Positions 1-9,032 of a stretch of 28,154 bases of DNA are shown in pieces. Numbering within the stretch: the first letter of the stretch is position 1; every line of letters begins with the position of its first letter. The DNA is from an uncultured Muribaculaceae bacterium (GTDB lineage Bacteria > Bacteroidota > Bacteroidia > Bacteroidales > Muribaculaceae): assembly GCA_910579105.1 (NCBI GenBank), contig CAJTRT010000033.1, positions 1 to 28,154 of the forward strand. The letters run 5' to 3'. The notes under the pieces were generated by a model that was not told the DNA's origin, ran no database searches, and saw nothing but the letters and a program-made list of their open reading frames with translations. The position numbers were made by a program, and so were the translations under genes.

Positions 1-1143
1 GTTCCCGGAATGGGCGACCACCGCGAGGGCTACTCGCAGCCGACGCTCGTCAACCGCTCCGACCGGTGGCGCATCGACGGGTCTGACGCTCTTTACCTGT
101 TCGATATGGCGGAAAATCCCGGCTGGGACAGCTATTCCAACGAGGAATGGTTCCGCGTCATGCGCTCGGCCTACGACGGGTATACGCGGCCCCGTATGAT
201 CATCTCATACCGCCAGCCGCAGGGAAGCGCCCTTTCCGGCAACAGCGCGATTTTCGCTAACGAGGCCGCCCGGAAGAAGTTTGCCGCCATGGTTGCCGAG
301 CAGTCGAAGAGCTACGACGGCGTGGAGCTTGACTTCGAATGGGTCTACGGGGCCGACTGGAACAAGTACGCGCTCCTTTCCGCTGAGATACGCGCGGCGC
401 TCCCTGCCGACAAGAGCTTCAACGTTTCCTGCCACAATGTAACATACGCGTATCCCGCGGCTGAGATGGACAAGGTGAGCGCTTTCACGTTCCAGCAGTA
501 CGGCCCGCAGGAGACACACAGCAAATTCTCCCATTTCAAAAACATGTGCCAGGCTTTTGTCAACTACGGCTTCCCCAAGGAGAAGATCATGACGTCCTAT
601 GCCACCACAACGGCAAAGGGATCCAACGGCTCGCCGATCAAGGGCGTGAAGGATGGTTTCCTGCCTGATGACACGTACGAGCTGACCGATGCCGACATAG
701 AATACAAGGAGTTTAACGGCGAACGCTTCGCCTTCACCGGCCCCAAGCAGGTTTACAACCGCGCCAAGTATACGCGTGAGAACAATCTCGGCGGTATCTT
801 CTACTGGGATATGGGCAACGACTACTGGATCTCCCAGGAGCTGATGGGAAAGTACAACCTGGCCAAATACTGTTCTTACGGACTGAACGCCAACATCGAC
901 CCTCTTGTCGATCACGTAGAAGTGCTCCACACACCGGCCGGAGTCGACAATGTGTCGGCCGAGGTGGCCGGAGACGGCCTTGAGGTGCGCGTTGCCGGCG
1001 GCGTGGCGGAATTTTCCGCCCCCGCCGATGTTTACCGCGCCTCGGGAGAGGTGGTCGCCATAGGAGTGAGTTCAGTCATGCTCGCTGGCGGAATCTATAT
1101 CGCCCGAGGGGGCGACGCCGCCGTCAAGTTCGCCGTGAAGTAA
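1..1143 (+). CDS. GH18 glycoside hydrolase with T9SS-like C-terminal tail, 5' end missing
   Basis: The reading frame is open from base 1, so the true start and signal peptide lie left of the window; the first in-frame ATG (base 10) is probably internal. The GH18 active-site motif is DGVELDFE at nt 316-339, with the catalytic Glu at 337-339. The second Asp of the family's DxxDxDxE motif is Glu here. A closing-strand motif GGIFYWDMGND (around nt 790-822) is typical of the barrel's last beta strand. GH18 enzymes cleave beta-1,4 bonds after GlcNAc, as chitinases or endo-beta-N-acetylglucosaminidases. The last 65 or so residues resemble a T9SS type A sorting domain, ending in LAGGIYIA (around nt 1081-1104) and a basic tail, so surface delivery is likely. 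It lies 61 bp upstream of the next gene with no promoter box between, so it is probably in the susCD operon. Family is confident; substrate is not. Confidence 0.85.
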   Translation, partial: VPGMGDHREGYSQPTLVNRSDRWRIDGSDALYLFDMAENPGWDSYSNEEWFRVMRSAYDGYTRPRMIISYRQPQGSALSGNSAIFANEAARKKFAAMVAEQSKSYDGVELDFEWVYGADWNKYALLSAEIRAALPADKSFNVSCHNVTYAYPAAEMDKVSAFTFQQYGPQETHSKFSHFKNMCQAFVNYGFPKEKIMTSYATTTAKGSNGSPIKGVKDGFLPDDTYELTDADIEYKEFNGERFAFTGPKQVYNRAKYTRENNLGGIFYWDMGNDYWISQELMGKYNLAKYCSYGLNANIDPLVDHVEVLHTPAGVDNVSAEVAGDGLEVRVAGGVAEFSAPADVYRASGEVVAIGVSSVMLAGGIYIARGGDAAVKFAVK

Positions 1144-1204
1144 GGCCGTCGTTTAATCTCCATCAATCAATACGATCTTATTAACCAATCTATACCTATC
1201 TCGA

Positions 1205-1858
1205 ATGAAACGATTAATCTATCTTCTTGCCGGAGCCGCGCTCCTGGGCGGTTTTTCCGCCTGCGACGACGACAAAGACAATCCCGGCGATTTCTCTCTC
1301 AAATCGACGCTCGAATTGGGAAACATCACTTCCAAAAACGGGAGGTATTATCCGTTGGTCGTGGAAGAGACAAAGGATACTGTCTACGAGTACTTCTATA
1401 ACGTAAACGATACGCTTAAAGACGAGTCGGGCGAGCCGATACCCGACCAGTTCGGCGATCCGCAGGTTACGGTGCGCCAGGAGAGCTACTTTTCCAAGAA
1501 GACGGCCAAGCTGGTCCGCATGAAGCAGGTGGTGCTTTTCAGCACGGAGGACGAGCTGACCATTCCCATAACCTCCAACGCCAGGTGGCTCGCGCCCGAA
1601 CCCAGGCACATCCTCAACGGCGAGGCTAAGGACCCCTGGCTGCTGAACATAGAGTCGACCACGAAAGGGGGTGGCGATGCCTTTTTGAAGCTGAAAGCCA
1701 GCAACACGCGCTCGAAACGCACGGTCGGAGCGTTCCAGTCGGTGCTTTCCAGCGACTCGATGATAATGTACATAATCCCGTTCACCCAGGTCGGCCGCAA
1801 CCAGACCCCCGAGGGCTACGATCCGAGTCTCGAACCCGGAAATGTCCCTGCGGAATGA
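1205..1858 (+). CDS. Small surface lipoprotein with BACON-like domain
   Basis: This 217-residue protein begins with a lipoprotein signal ending GGFSAC (Cys20), followed at once by DDDKD. Such acid-rich residues after the Cys match the Bacteroidota lipoprotein export signal, so it probably faces outward from the outer membrane. The C-terminal half has the rhythm of a BACON domain: ITSNARWLAP, then PWLLNIES, then LKLKASNTRSKRTVGA, ending IPFTQVG. BACON domains are Ig-like folds common in Bacteroidota glycan-binding and glycan-degrading proteins, sometimes acting as spacers. It has no enzyme motif. It sits between GH18 and SusC, with 38 bp to SusC, so an accessory glycan-binding role in PUL 1 is plausible. 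The domain call rests on pattern only. An unnamed DUF-type PUL lipoprotein is the alternative. Confidence 0.6.
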   Translation: MKRLIYLLAGAALLGGFSACDDDKDNPGDFSLKSTLELGNITSKNGRYYPLVVEETKDTVYEYFYNVNDTLKDESGEPIPDQFGDPQVTVRQESYFSKKTAKLVRMKQVVLFSTEDELTIPITSNARWLAPEPRHILNGEAKDPWLLNIESTTKGGGDAFLKLKASNTRSKRTVGAFQSVLSSDSMIMYIIPFTQVGRNQTPEGYDPSLEPGNVPAE

Positions 1859-1896
1859 CAATTCTACAATCTTCTACCAATCATTAACCTCACATC

Positions 1897-4800
1897 ATGA
1901 AAAAACTATTATCCATGATAGCCTGCTGCCTGGTAGCCGTCGCGGCCTGGGCGCAGACAACCGTGACCGGCACGGTGTATGAGCCATCGGGCGAGCCTGC
2001 CATCGGCGCTACCGTGCAGGAGAAGGGGAATCCCGCGACCGGCACGGCGACCGACATCGACGGTAACTTCTCAATCAAGGTGTCATCGACCAAGGCCACA
2101 CTCGTGGCAAGCTACATCGGCATGGAGAGCCAGGAAGTGCGTCTCGACGGGCGCACGAAGGTCGACATCCATATGAAAGAGAACTCCACCATCCTTGACG
2201 AGGTGGTGGTTGTCGGCTACGGCACTCAGAAGAAAATCAACGCCACAGGCTCGGTGCGCACCATCGACAACGAGGTGCTCGAATCGCGACCCATATCCAA
2301 CGCCGTGCAGGGCCTGCAAGGCGCTGTGGCCGGTCTTAACATCACCAACGACGGCGGCGGCGCTCCCGGCTCGGAGATGAACATCAACATCCGCGGCGTC
2401 GGCTCTATCGGCGAGGGTTCCGATTCCAAGCCCCTGGTGCTTATCGACGGCATGGAGGGAGACCTTTCGACCATCAACCCCAACGACATCGCCAGCATAT
2501 CAGTGCTCAAAGACGCCGCCGCGGCTTCGATCTACGGCTCCCGCGCCCCGTTCGGCGTGATCCTCGTGACCACCAAGGGGGGCGACCGTGGCACCCGCGT
2601 CGCGTACACAGGCAACGTGCGTTTCCAGCAGCCCACCCGCGTGCCGGAACCGCTGGACTCCTACACGTGGGCGCTTATGGCGAATGACGCGTGGACCAAT
2701 GGTGGCGGCAACCCTATGTTCGGCACATCCGCCTTGCAGAAAATCAAGGATTTCCAGAATGGGAAATACCAGTATGCCACGGCGGCCAACCCCAACGCGA
2801 CTGGCGAGTGGTACCACGACTACCAGGCATGGGGCAACACTAACTGGTATGACACCTATATGAAGAAGACGGCGGTATCCCACGAGCACAATCTCTCGGT
2901 TACCGGCGGCGGCGACAAGATGAGCTACTATTTTTCCGGCAACTACCTCGACCAGGAAGGTATCTTCAAGCACGCCGACGAGAAGTACCAGCGCCTCGCC
3001 CTCAGCGGCAAGGTCAACATAGTGTTCAACCCCTATGTGTCCTTCCAGTGGACCTCGCGTCTGATATGGACCTCCAACGACAAGCCTTCGGCTCTCAATG
3101 CCCTGTTTTTCCACAACCTCGGCCGTCGCATGCCGACCAACCCAGAAAAACTTCCCAACGGCGAATGGAGCCCCGAATCCATGATCGCGTCGCTTGAAGA
3201 CGGCGGCCGCCAGAAACAGAATACCTTGCAGTTCTACAACCAGGCGAACCTCGTGGTCACTCCGATCAAGGACGTAGACTGGAAGATTCACGCGGAAATC
3301 AACTCGCGTCTGGAAAACAACCCCTTCACCCGTCAGTTCAACCCCATAGGCTATACCTCTCCGACCGGCGACTATATTTACTATTCGGTGTTCAACGGTC
3401 TGAACCCGCAGCGCAAGATAAACGCCAACACCGGCGAGTTCCAGATCAACCCTGCTGCCGGAGAGAAATACTACGAGAAGGCTTTCACGAAGGTCAACTA
3501 TTTCTCGACCAACTTCTACACCGATTACTCCCTGTCGCTCAACGACAAGCATAATTTCAAGTTCCTCCTTGGCCTGCAGACGGAGTATTACCAGCGGCAG
3601 ATTGACCGCATGGCTCACTTTGACATCCTCGACCCGAACCGTCCGTTCATCCCCTCTGAAATCGGCTCGGATAACGCCATCAATTCGGAAGTTAAGGGTG
3701 AATGGTCGACGATGGGTATCTTCGCCCGCGTGAACTATAACTACATGGACCGCTACATGGCCGAGGTCAACGTCCGCACGGACGGTGCTTCCCGCTTTCC
3801 GAAGGACCAGCGTTGGGGATGGTTCCCCTCGTTCTCGCTGGGTTGGAATGTCGCCCAGGAGGCGTTCTGGGAGAACCTCACAAACGTCTGCAACTATCTG
3901 AAATTCCGCGGTTCCTACGGCGTGCTGGGCAACCAGAACACCACATCGTTCTATCCCTACTACCAGAAGATGGTGACTTCCGGAGCCGAGGTAGTGCTCG
4001 ACGGCAAGCAGGTCAACAAGCTGCCGGTCTATGACCCTTATTCCACTACCCTGACATGGGAGAAAATCCACAACTGGGGCGTAGGTCTCGACTTCGCCTT
4101 CCTGCGTTCCAAGCTGCAGGGATCTGTCGACTGGTACGAGCGTACGACCAAGGACATGGTCGGCCCGGCCCGCGCTTTCTCCGCGGCTTTCGGCGGTAAG
4201 GCTCCCAAGACCAACAATGCCGAGATGCGCACCCGCGGCTGGGAGGTTGAGCTTTCGTGGCGCGACCGCATCAACGACGACTGGAGCTACTCCGTCAGCG
4301 CCTCGCTCTCAGACTACGAGTCGGTAGTGACCAAGTACGATTCGCCTGACAACGCGATCGACAAGTGGTATAAAGGCAAGAAATACGGCGAAATCTGGGG
4401 ATACGAGGTGCTCGGTGTCGCCAAGAGCGACAAGGAGATGGCCGAATATCTCGCGAAACATTCGCAGAGCAATATCGACATGCGAGGCGATGTCATAGGC
4501 ATCGGCGCATGGGGCGGCGGCGACCTTATGTACAAGGACCTCGACAACAGCGGATCGGTGGATCCGGGGTCGAAGACGCTTGACGACCACGGCGACCTCC
4601 GCGTCATCGGCAACGAGACACCCCGCTTCGCATACAGCTTCACCCTTGAGGCAAAATGGCGCTTCATCGACCTCAGGGCCTATTTCCAGGGCATCGGCAA
4701 GCGCGACTATTTTGTCGGATCGGCAACGTTCTTCGGTTACGGCGGCAAGCCCTACCAGGTGACCCTTTTCAAGGACCATCTTGACTATTTCCGCTACGCG

Positions 4801-5136
4801 GGTTCCGAACTGGGCGCCAACCTCGACCCCTATTACGGGAGAATCCGTACCGACGGCAATAACGTGCAGGTCTGCGACCGCTTCCTGCAAGATGCCTCAT
4901 ACCTTCGCCTGAAGAACCTTACCATCGGTTTCTCGCTTCCTGAGAACGCCAAGATTTCCAAGTACGTTCAGAAAGCGCGCCTGTATTTCTCGGCCGAGAA
5001 CCTCTTCACCTGGACCAAGCTGAAGATCTTCGATCCCGAGGCCCTCAACTTCTCCGACGGCGACTATTCCGGCGGCGCTGGTAAAACTTATCCGCAGTAC
5101 CGCACCTTCTCGGTGGGTCTCGAGCTAACCTTCTAA
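1897..5136 (+). CDS. SusC-like TonB-dependent transporter, PUL 1
   Basis: This 1079-residue outer-membrane protein is expected to import oligosaccharides using TonB energy, capped by the SusD encoded next. A signal peptide ends at about AWAQ (residue 20). Next comes a carboxypeptidase-regulatory-like Ig domain (about 22-95, containing GTATDIDGNF), and a TonB box DEVVVVGYGT at residues 101-110. The plug domain has the SusC-typical stretch ISVLKDAAAASIYGSRAPFG. The beta barrel ends in the aromatic C-terminus SVGLELTF needed for barrel assembly. Length is normal for the family. The stop is 15 bp before susD, so the two are co-transcribed. No promoter box lies in the 38 bp upstream, so transcription probably comes from further left. 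Confidence 0.96.
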   Translation: MKKLLSMIACCLVAVAAWAQTTVTGTVYEPSGEPAIGATVQEKGNPATGTATDIDGNFSIKVSSTKATLVASYIGMESQEVRLDGRTKVDIHMKENSTILDEVVVVGYGTQKKINATGSVRTIDNEVLESRPISNAVQGLQGAVAGLNITNDGGGAPGSEMNINIRGVGSIGEGSDSKPLVLIDGMEGDLSTINPNDIASISVLKDAAAASIYGSRAPFGVILVTTKGGDRGTRVAYTGNVRFQQPTRVPEPLDSYTWALMANDAWTNGGGNPMFGTSALQKIKDFQNGKYQYATAANPNATGEWYHDYQAWGNTNWYDTYMKKTAVSHEHNLSVTGGGDKMSYYFSGNYLDQEGIFKHADEKYQRLALSGKVNIVFNPYVSFQWTSRLIWTSNDKPSALNALFFHNLGRRMPTNPEKLPNGEWSPESMIASLEDGGRQKQNTLQFYNQANLVVTPIKDVDWKIHAEINSRLENNPFTRQFNPIGYTSPTGDYIYYSVFNGLNPQRKINANTGEFQINPAAGEKYYEKAFTKVNYFSTNFYTDYSLSLNDKHNFKFLLGLQTEYYQRQIDRMAHFDILDPNRPFIPSEIGSDNAINSEVKGEWSTMGIFARVNYNYMDRYMAEVNVRTDGASRFPKDQRWGWFPSFSLGWNVAQEAFWENLTNVCNYLKFRGSYGVLGNQNTTSFYPYYQKMVTSGAEVVLDGKQVNKLPVYDPYSTTLTWEKIHNWGVGLDFAFLRSKLQGSVDWYERTTKDMVGPARAFSAAFGGKAPKTNNAEMRTRGWEVELSWRDRINDDWSYSVSASLSDYESVVTKYDSPDNAIDKWYKGKKYGEIWGYEVLGVAKSDKEMAEYLAKHSQSNIDMRGDVIGIGAWGGGDLMYKDLDNSGSVDPGSKTLDDHGDLRVIGNETPRFAYSFTLEAKWRFIDLRAYFQGIGKRDYFVGSATFFGYGGKPYQVTLFKDHLDYFRYAGSELGANLDPYYGRIRTDGNNVQVCDRFLQDASYLRLKNLTIGFSLPENAKISKYVQKARLYFSAENLFTWTKLKIFDPEALNFSDGDYSGGAGKTYPQYRTFSVGLELTF

Positions 5137-5151
5137 AACCAAGCAAAAGCA

Positions 5152-7071
5152 ATGAAATTCGCAAAATACGCCATACTGGGGCTTGTGGGTGCCGCCGCGC
5201 TCGCGTCATGCTCCGACGATTTCCTGGACCGCGAGCCCATGGACTTCGGTGACGAATCGTCGTACTACAACACCGAGAACGACCTCAAGGTGGCCGCCAA
5301 CAACTTCTACGAGTATCTTCCGAAGAACAAGGTGCTCTGGGGCGGCACATACACCGACGACAACAACTCCGACAACCAGGCCGGGGCATCGCCGTCGACA
5401 CTCTTCTACGAGGGTGACAAGCAGACGGTGAAAGTCGAGAATTCCGAATGGAATTTCGAGAAACAGCGCGCGATCAACTTCTTCATCAACACGACCGAGA
5501 AGAAATACTCCTCGATCGTGGGCAATCCTAAGAATATCGACCATTATCTCGGCGAGGGTTACTTCTTCCGCGCTTACGACCTGTTCCGCCTCCTGCGCAA
5601 TTACGGCGACGTACCCATCCTCACCCAGATGCTCCCCTCCGACCAGGAGGCCATCACGGCCAAATCGGTCCGCGCCCCGCGCAATATGGTCGCCCGGGCG
5701 ATCATAAAGGACTTAAAGCACGCTGCCGGGCTGATGCTCGACTGGCATCCGGAGGCCGGGCGCGTCAATGCCAAGGTCGCCCAGGCTCTGCTGGCCCGTG
5801 TTGCGCTGTACGAGGCCACATGGGAGCGCTACCATGCCGGCACCTGTTTCGTGCCCGGCAATGACAAATGGCCAGGCAAGGACAAGAACCCCGATTTCGC
5901 TTGGCCCGAGGGCTCGGCTGAAAAGGAGATCGAGTACTTCCTCGACGAGGCCATAGCCGCTGCCGAAATAGCCGTCGCCGGCCATTCTCTCGAAGATGAC
6001 TACCTGGCGATGTTCAACACACCGTCGGATAAATTCTTCGGCGCTGATTCCGAGGTGCTGCTGGCGCGCTACTACGCCACAGGCGTTCTTTCCCATTCGG
6101 CTTCATCCTACCTCCAGGGCGGAGGCGGATGCGGCGTGACGCGCGCCGCCGTGCAGACCTTCCTTATGGAGAGCGGCAAACCCTGGTATGCTGCCGGCGA
6201 CGAATACAAAGGTGACCATCTTTCGTATTATGAGTTCCTCAACCGCGACCACCGCCTGCAATGGTCGGTTCGTCCCGCCGGCAAGGTAAGCGATCCCGAC
6301 AATATCGATCCCGAGACCGGTCGTCCCGCGATCCTTTGCAACTGGGTTCCCCCCATCGAGACCTCGGGCAACGAAAAGGCCACCACTGGCTACTGCCTTG
6401 ACAAATGGCTCAGCGACGACGCCGCGCAGAGGAAGCAGTCGGAGTGCACGACCTCCGTCCCCTTGTTCCGCTCGGCCGAGGCGATGCTGAACTACATCGA
6501 GGCATATTACGAGAGACACCATGGTCTCGGGGGTATGTGCGACACATACTGGCGGGCATTGCGCAAACGCGCCGGTGTCGACGAGGATTACACGGCCACC
6601 ATCGCCGCCACGGACCTCAGCAAGGAAAACGACCTCGCTGTATGGTCGAAAGGGGTAGAGGTTGACAAGACCCTCTATAACATACGCCGCGAGCGCCGTT
6701 GCGAGCTTATCGCGGAGGGACTTCGTCTCGACGACCTCAAACGCTGGCGCTCGCTAGACAAGATGGTCGAATACCATGTCGAGGGCTTCAACCTCTGGAC
6801 GGAGATGTACAAGCAGTACAAGGGAGGCAACGGCCCAGATGCCACCACGGTCTCGATCAAGGCGCTCGGCGATTATATGCTTCCCTACCGCGTGAACGCG
6901 ACTTCCAAGGCCTACGCCGGATACAATTTCCCCAAGCCCCACTATCTGGAGCCGATCCCCATCTCGGAGTTCCTGTTGACCGGCGGCTTCGCCAACACTC
7001 CCCTCTACCAGAATCCCGGGTGGCCGACCCGCAACGACGGTATTGCCGACTACGGGTACGACTGCGACTGA
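5152..7071 (+). CDS. SusD-like surface glycan-binding lipoprotein, PUL 1
   Basis: This 639-residue protein has the lipobox ALASC (Cys20) followed by SDDFLD, a typical SusD N-terminus and surface export signal. SusD proteins form the lid of the SusC barrel and capture glycans through a TPR-based alpha-helical fold. The body has RagB/SusD landmarks: GEGYFFRAYDLFRLLRNYGDVP near residue 130-150, and RRERRCELIAEGLRLDDLKRW near 510-530. The C-terminus is YLEPIPISEFLL followed by YQNPGW. It follows SusC by 15 bp and is followed by a hairpin terminator, so it ends the first transcript. Ligand specificity cannot be read from sequence. The company of GH18, GH20, GH2 and a sulfatase suggests a sulfated amino-sugar glycan. 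Confidence 0.96.
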   Translation: MKFAKYAILGLVGAAALASCSDDFLDREPMDFGDESSYYNTENDLKVAANNFYEYLPKNKVLWGGTYTDDNNSDNQAGASPSTLFYEGDKQTVKVENSEWNFEKQRAINFFINTTEKKYSSIVGNPKNIDHYLGEGYFFRAYDLFRLLRNYGDVPILTQMLPSDQEAITAKSVRAPRNMVARAIIKDLKHAAGLMLDWHPEAGRVNAKVAQALLARVALYEATWERYHAGTCFVPGNDKWPGKDKNPDFAWPEGSAEKEIEYFLDEAIAAAEIAVAGHSLEDDYLAMFNTPSDKFFGADSEVLLARYYATGVLSHSASSYLQGGGGCGVTRAAVQTFLMESGKPWYAAGDEYKGDHLSYYEFLNRDHRLQWSVRPAGKVSDPDNIDPETGRPAILCNWVPPIETSGNEKATTGYCLDKWLSDDAAQRKQSECTTSVPLFRSAEAMLNYIEAYYERHHGLGGMCDTYWRALRKRAGVDEDYTATIAATDLSKENDLAVWSKGVEVDKTLYNIRRERRCELIAEGLRLDDLKRWRSLDKMVEYHVEGFNLWTEMYKQYKGGNGPDATTVSIKALGDYMLPYRVNATSKAYAGYNFPKPHYLEPIPISEFLLTGGFANTPLYQNPGWPTRNDGIADYGYDCD

Positions 7072-7098
7072 AAACTTGACTTCCCCCCTTTGTATGAA

Positions 7099-7150
7099 CC
7101 GGAGGCCGCGGCCCGTCTTTTCGCGCGGCCTCGGCCTCCGGCCTCTTATT
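7099..7150 (+). terminator. Rho-independent terminator after susD 1
   Basis: A perfect 10-bp inverted repeat pairs CCGGAGGCCG (7099-7108) with CGGCCTCCGG (7132-7141) and is followed by CCTCTTATT. An overlapping 9-bp alternative pairs 7102-7110 with 7124-7132. The U tract is weak, so some read-through is possible. Nothing notable is visible in 7151-7261. Confidence 0.65.
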
Positions 7151-7261
7151 ATGGCCGCGTCCCGTGCTTGTTCCCGCCGGGTGGCGGATAACCCGAGAGT
7201 TGAACTTTTTTCGTCAATAAAGGCTGATGTAAAGATAAATTTCCTTAATCAGACCTGTTCT

Positions 7262-7293
7262 GTTGGCGGTTCGATTTTTGTTTTGTATCTTTG
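7262..7293 (+). promoter_or_regulatory. Bacteroidota-type promoter for the sulfatase gene
   Basis: TATCTTTG at 7286-7293 is an exact match to the TAnnTTTG -7 box of Bacteroidota sigma factor promoters. A GTTG at 7262-7265 lies 20 bp upstream as a partial -33 element. Its position after the terminator and 48 bp before the sulfatase ATG fits a second transcript for sulfatase, GH20 and GH2. Confidence 0.6.
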
Positions 7294-7341
7294 TTTGCAG
7301 ATACGTAGCCGATTATAAAAACATTTTTTGCGCTTTAAAAT

Positions 7342-8940
7342 ATGACTAAGAAAACTTATGCGAAATGGGTGGTTCCCGCCGCCGCTCTTCTGGCGGCCGG
7401 CGCCGGAGTCTACGGCCTCTCCTCGTGCCAGAAAGCCAAGGCACAGACTTCCGGCGACAAGCCCCTCAACATCGTCTATATAATGACTGACGACCACACG
7501 GCACAGATGATGAGCTGCTATGATACCCGTTACGCCCATACGCCCAATCTCGACCGCATCGCCCGCGACGGCGTGAGGTTCACCAACAGTTTCGTGGCCA
7601 ACTCGCTTTCCGGGCCTTCCCGCGCGTGCATGCTCACCGGCAAGCATTCCCACACCAACGGGTTCACCGACAACACGCTCTGCGAGGAGTTCGACAACAC
7701 ACAGCCGACATATCCCAAATACCTGCAAAAAGCCGGTTATCAGACTGCCGTGTTCGGCAAATGGCACCTTCACAGCCTCCCGACAGGGTTTGACCGCTGG
7801 GAAGTCGTGCCAGACCAGGGAGATTACTACAACCCCGACTTCATAGTCGAGTCGGGCGACACGGTTCAGGTTCACGGTTATCTGACCGACATCGTGACAG
7901 ACAAGAGCCTCAACTGGCTCGAGAACGAACGCGACAAGAACAAACCTTTCTGTCTGCTGATCCACCACAAGGCGATCCACCGAAACTGGATGCCCGACAC
8001 GGCCCATCTCGCGCTGTACGAGGACAAGACTTTCCCCCTCCCCGCCAATTTCTATGACGACTACGAGGGGCGTCCGGCGGCCGCCGCGCAGGAGATGAGC
8101 ATCGACAAGGACATGGATCTGCTCTACGACCTGAAGATTTACTCGCCGGACCGCGACTCGCGCCTTAAAGAACGTTACGAGAGCTACATTAACCGTATGG
8201 ATCCCGAGCAGCGCGCCGCCTGGGACAAGTTCTACACTCCCATAGTCGAGGAGTTTGACTCTCTGAAACTCACTGGCAAGGCTCTCGCGGAGTGGAAGTA
8301 CCAGCGTTATATGCGCGATTACCTGAAGGTGGTGAAAAGCCTTGACGACAACGTGGGCCGAGTGCTCGACTATCTTGAAAAGAACGACCTGCTCGACAAC
8401 ACGCTCGTGGTCTATACCTCCGACCAGGGTTTCTATATGGGCGAGCACGGATGGTTCGACAAGCGGTTCATGTACGAGGAATCGTTCCACACCCCGCTGA
8501 TCATGCGCCTGCCCGAAGGTTTCGACCGTCGCGGCGACGTGGAGGAGATGGTGCAGAACATCGACTACGCGCCAACGTTCCTCGACATCGCGGGGGTTGA
8601 AATACCCGAGGATATCCAGGGCGTGTCGCTGCTTCCCCTGCTCAAAGGCGAGCATCCCGATGACTGGCGCGAGGCGCTTTACTACCACTTCCACGAGTAT
8701 CCGGCCGAGCACGCTGTGAAACGCCATTACGGTGTGACCGACCTCAAGCACAAACTGATACATTTCTACAACGACATAGACGAATGGGAGCTTTACGACC
8801 TTACCGCCGACCCCTCGGAGATGCACAACATCTATGGAAAGCCCGGCACAGAGGAGGTCACGGCCGACATGATGAGGAAGCTCAAAAAGCTGCAGGAGCA
8901 GTATGACGATCCCGTGCGCCACCAGTTCCCCATTAAATAA
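7342..8940 (+). CDS. Family S1 sulfatase, serine-type, lipoprotein
   Basis: This 532-residue enzyme removes sulfate esters from glycans. The sulfatase signature SGPSRACMLTG starts at Ser90 (codon at 7609), the residue converted to formylglycine. A Ser here requires an anaerobic radical-SAM maturase (anSME type), not seen in this window. Metal and active-site landmarks include IMTDDH near residue 50, GKWHLHS, and TSDQGFYMGEHGWFDKR. The length and the TNSLSGPSR context recall S1_11-type GlcNAc-6-O-sulfatases, but that subfamily call is inference. A long n-region precedes the lipobox GLSSC (Cys29). The next residues QKAKAQ are not acidic, so unlike SusD it lacks an obvious surface export signal and may stay on the periplasmic face. 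It is preceded by its own promoter and followed by a hairpin element, then GH20. Confidence 0.93.
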   Translation: MTKKTYAKWVVPAAALLAAGAGVYGLSSCQKAKAQTSGDKPLNIVYIMTDDHTAQMMSCYDTRYAHTPNLDRIARDGVRFTNSFVANSLSGPSRACMLTGKHSHTNGFTDNTLCEEFDNTQPTYPKYLQKAGYQTAVFGKWHLHSLPTGFDRWEVVPDQGDYYNPDFIVESGDTVQVHGYLTDIVTDKSLNWLENERDKNKPFCLLIHHKAIHRNWMPDTAHLALYEDKTFPLPANFYDDYEGRPAAAAQEMSIDKDMDLLYDLKIYSPDRDSRLKERYESYINRMDPEQRAAWDKFYTPIVEEFDSLKLTGKALAEWKYQRYMRDYLKVVKSLDDNVGRVLDYLEKNDLLDNTLVVYTSDQGFYMGEHGWFDKRFMYEESFHTPLIMRLPEGFDRRGDVEEMVQNIDYAPTFLDIAGVEIPEDIQGVSLLPLLKGEHPDDWREALYYHFHEYPAEHAVKRHYGVTDLKHKLIHFYNDIDEWELYDLTADPSEMHNIYGKPGTEEVTADMMRKLKKLQEQYDDPVRHQFPIK

Positions 8941-8945
8941 CGATC

Positions 8946-9032
8946 CGGATAGAAAGTGTTGCAAAACTTATGTTTGTCCATCTGAATTGCGGGGACGGCG
9001 CGTCCCCGCGATTCAGAGTTTTGCGACATCCG
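8946..9032. repeat. Long imperfect palindrome between sulfatase and GH20
   Basis: Nested inverted repeats fold most of this interval into one hairpin. The inner stem pairs 8981-8997 with 9001-9017 (17 pairs, one G-U, 3-nt loop GCG). The outer stem pairs 8957-8967 with 9018-9028 (11 pairs, one G-U), and an end stem pairs CGGA 8946-8949 with TCCG 9029-9032. A 13-nt bulge on the left (8968-8980) contains TATGTTTG (8969-8976), which matches the TAnnTTTG -7 box but has no -33 element 20 bp upstream. It could be a terminator or attenuator, a mobile palindromic repeat (MITE or REP type), or a processing site. Confidence 0.75.

Noticed and set aside
2500..4071. Open frame of 523 codons on the minus strand inside the first susC
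   Set aside because: The plus strand is a complete SusC. The minus-strand translation is low-complexity Val/Leu/Arg-rich with no domain.
7249..8964. Open frame of 571 codons on the minus strand opposite the sulfatase
   Set aside because: It mirrors the sulfatase codon pattern, has no recognisable motif or signal peptide, and the plus-strand sulfatase signature is unambiguous. High G+C codon bias leaves the opposite strand open.
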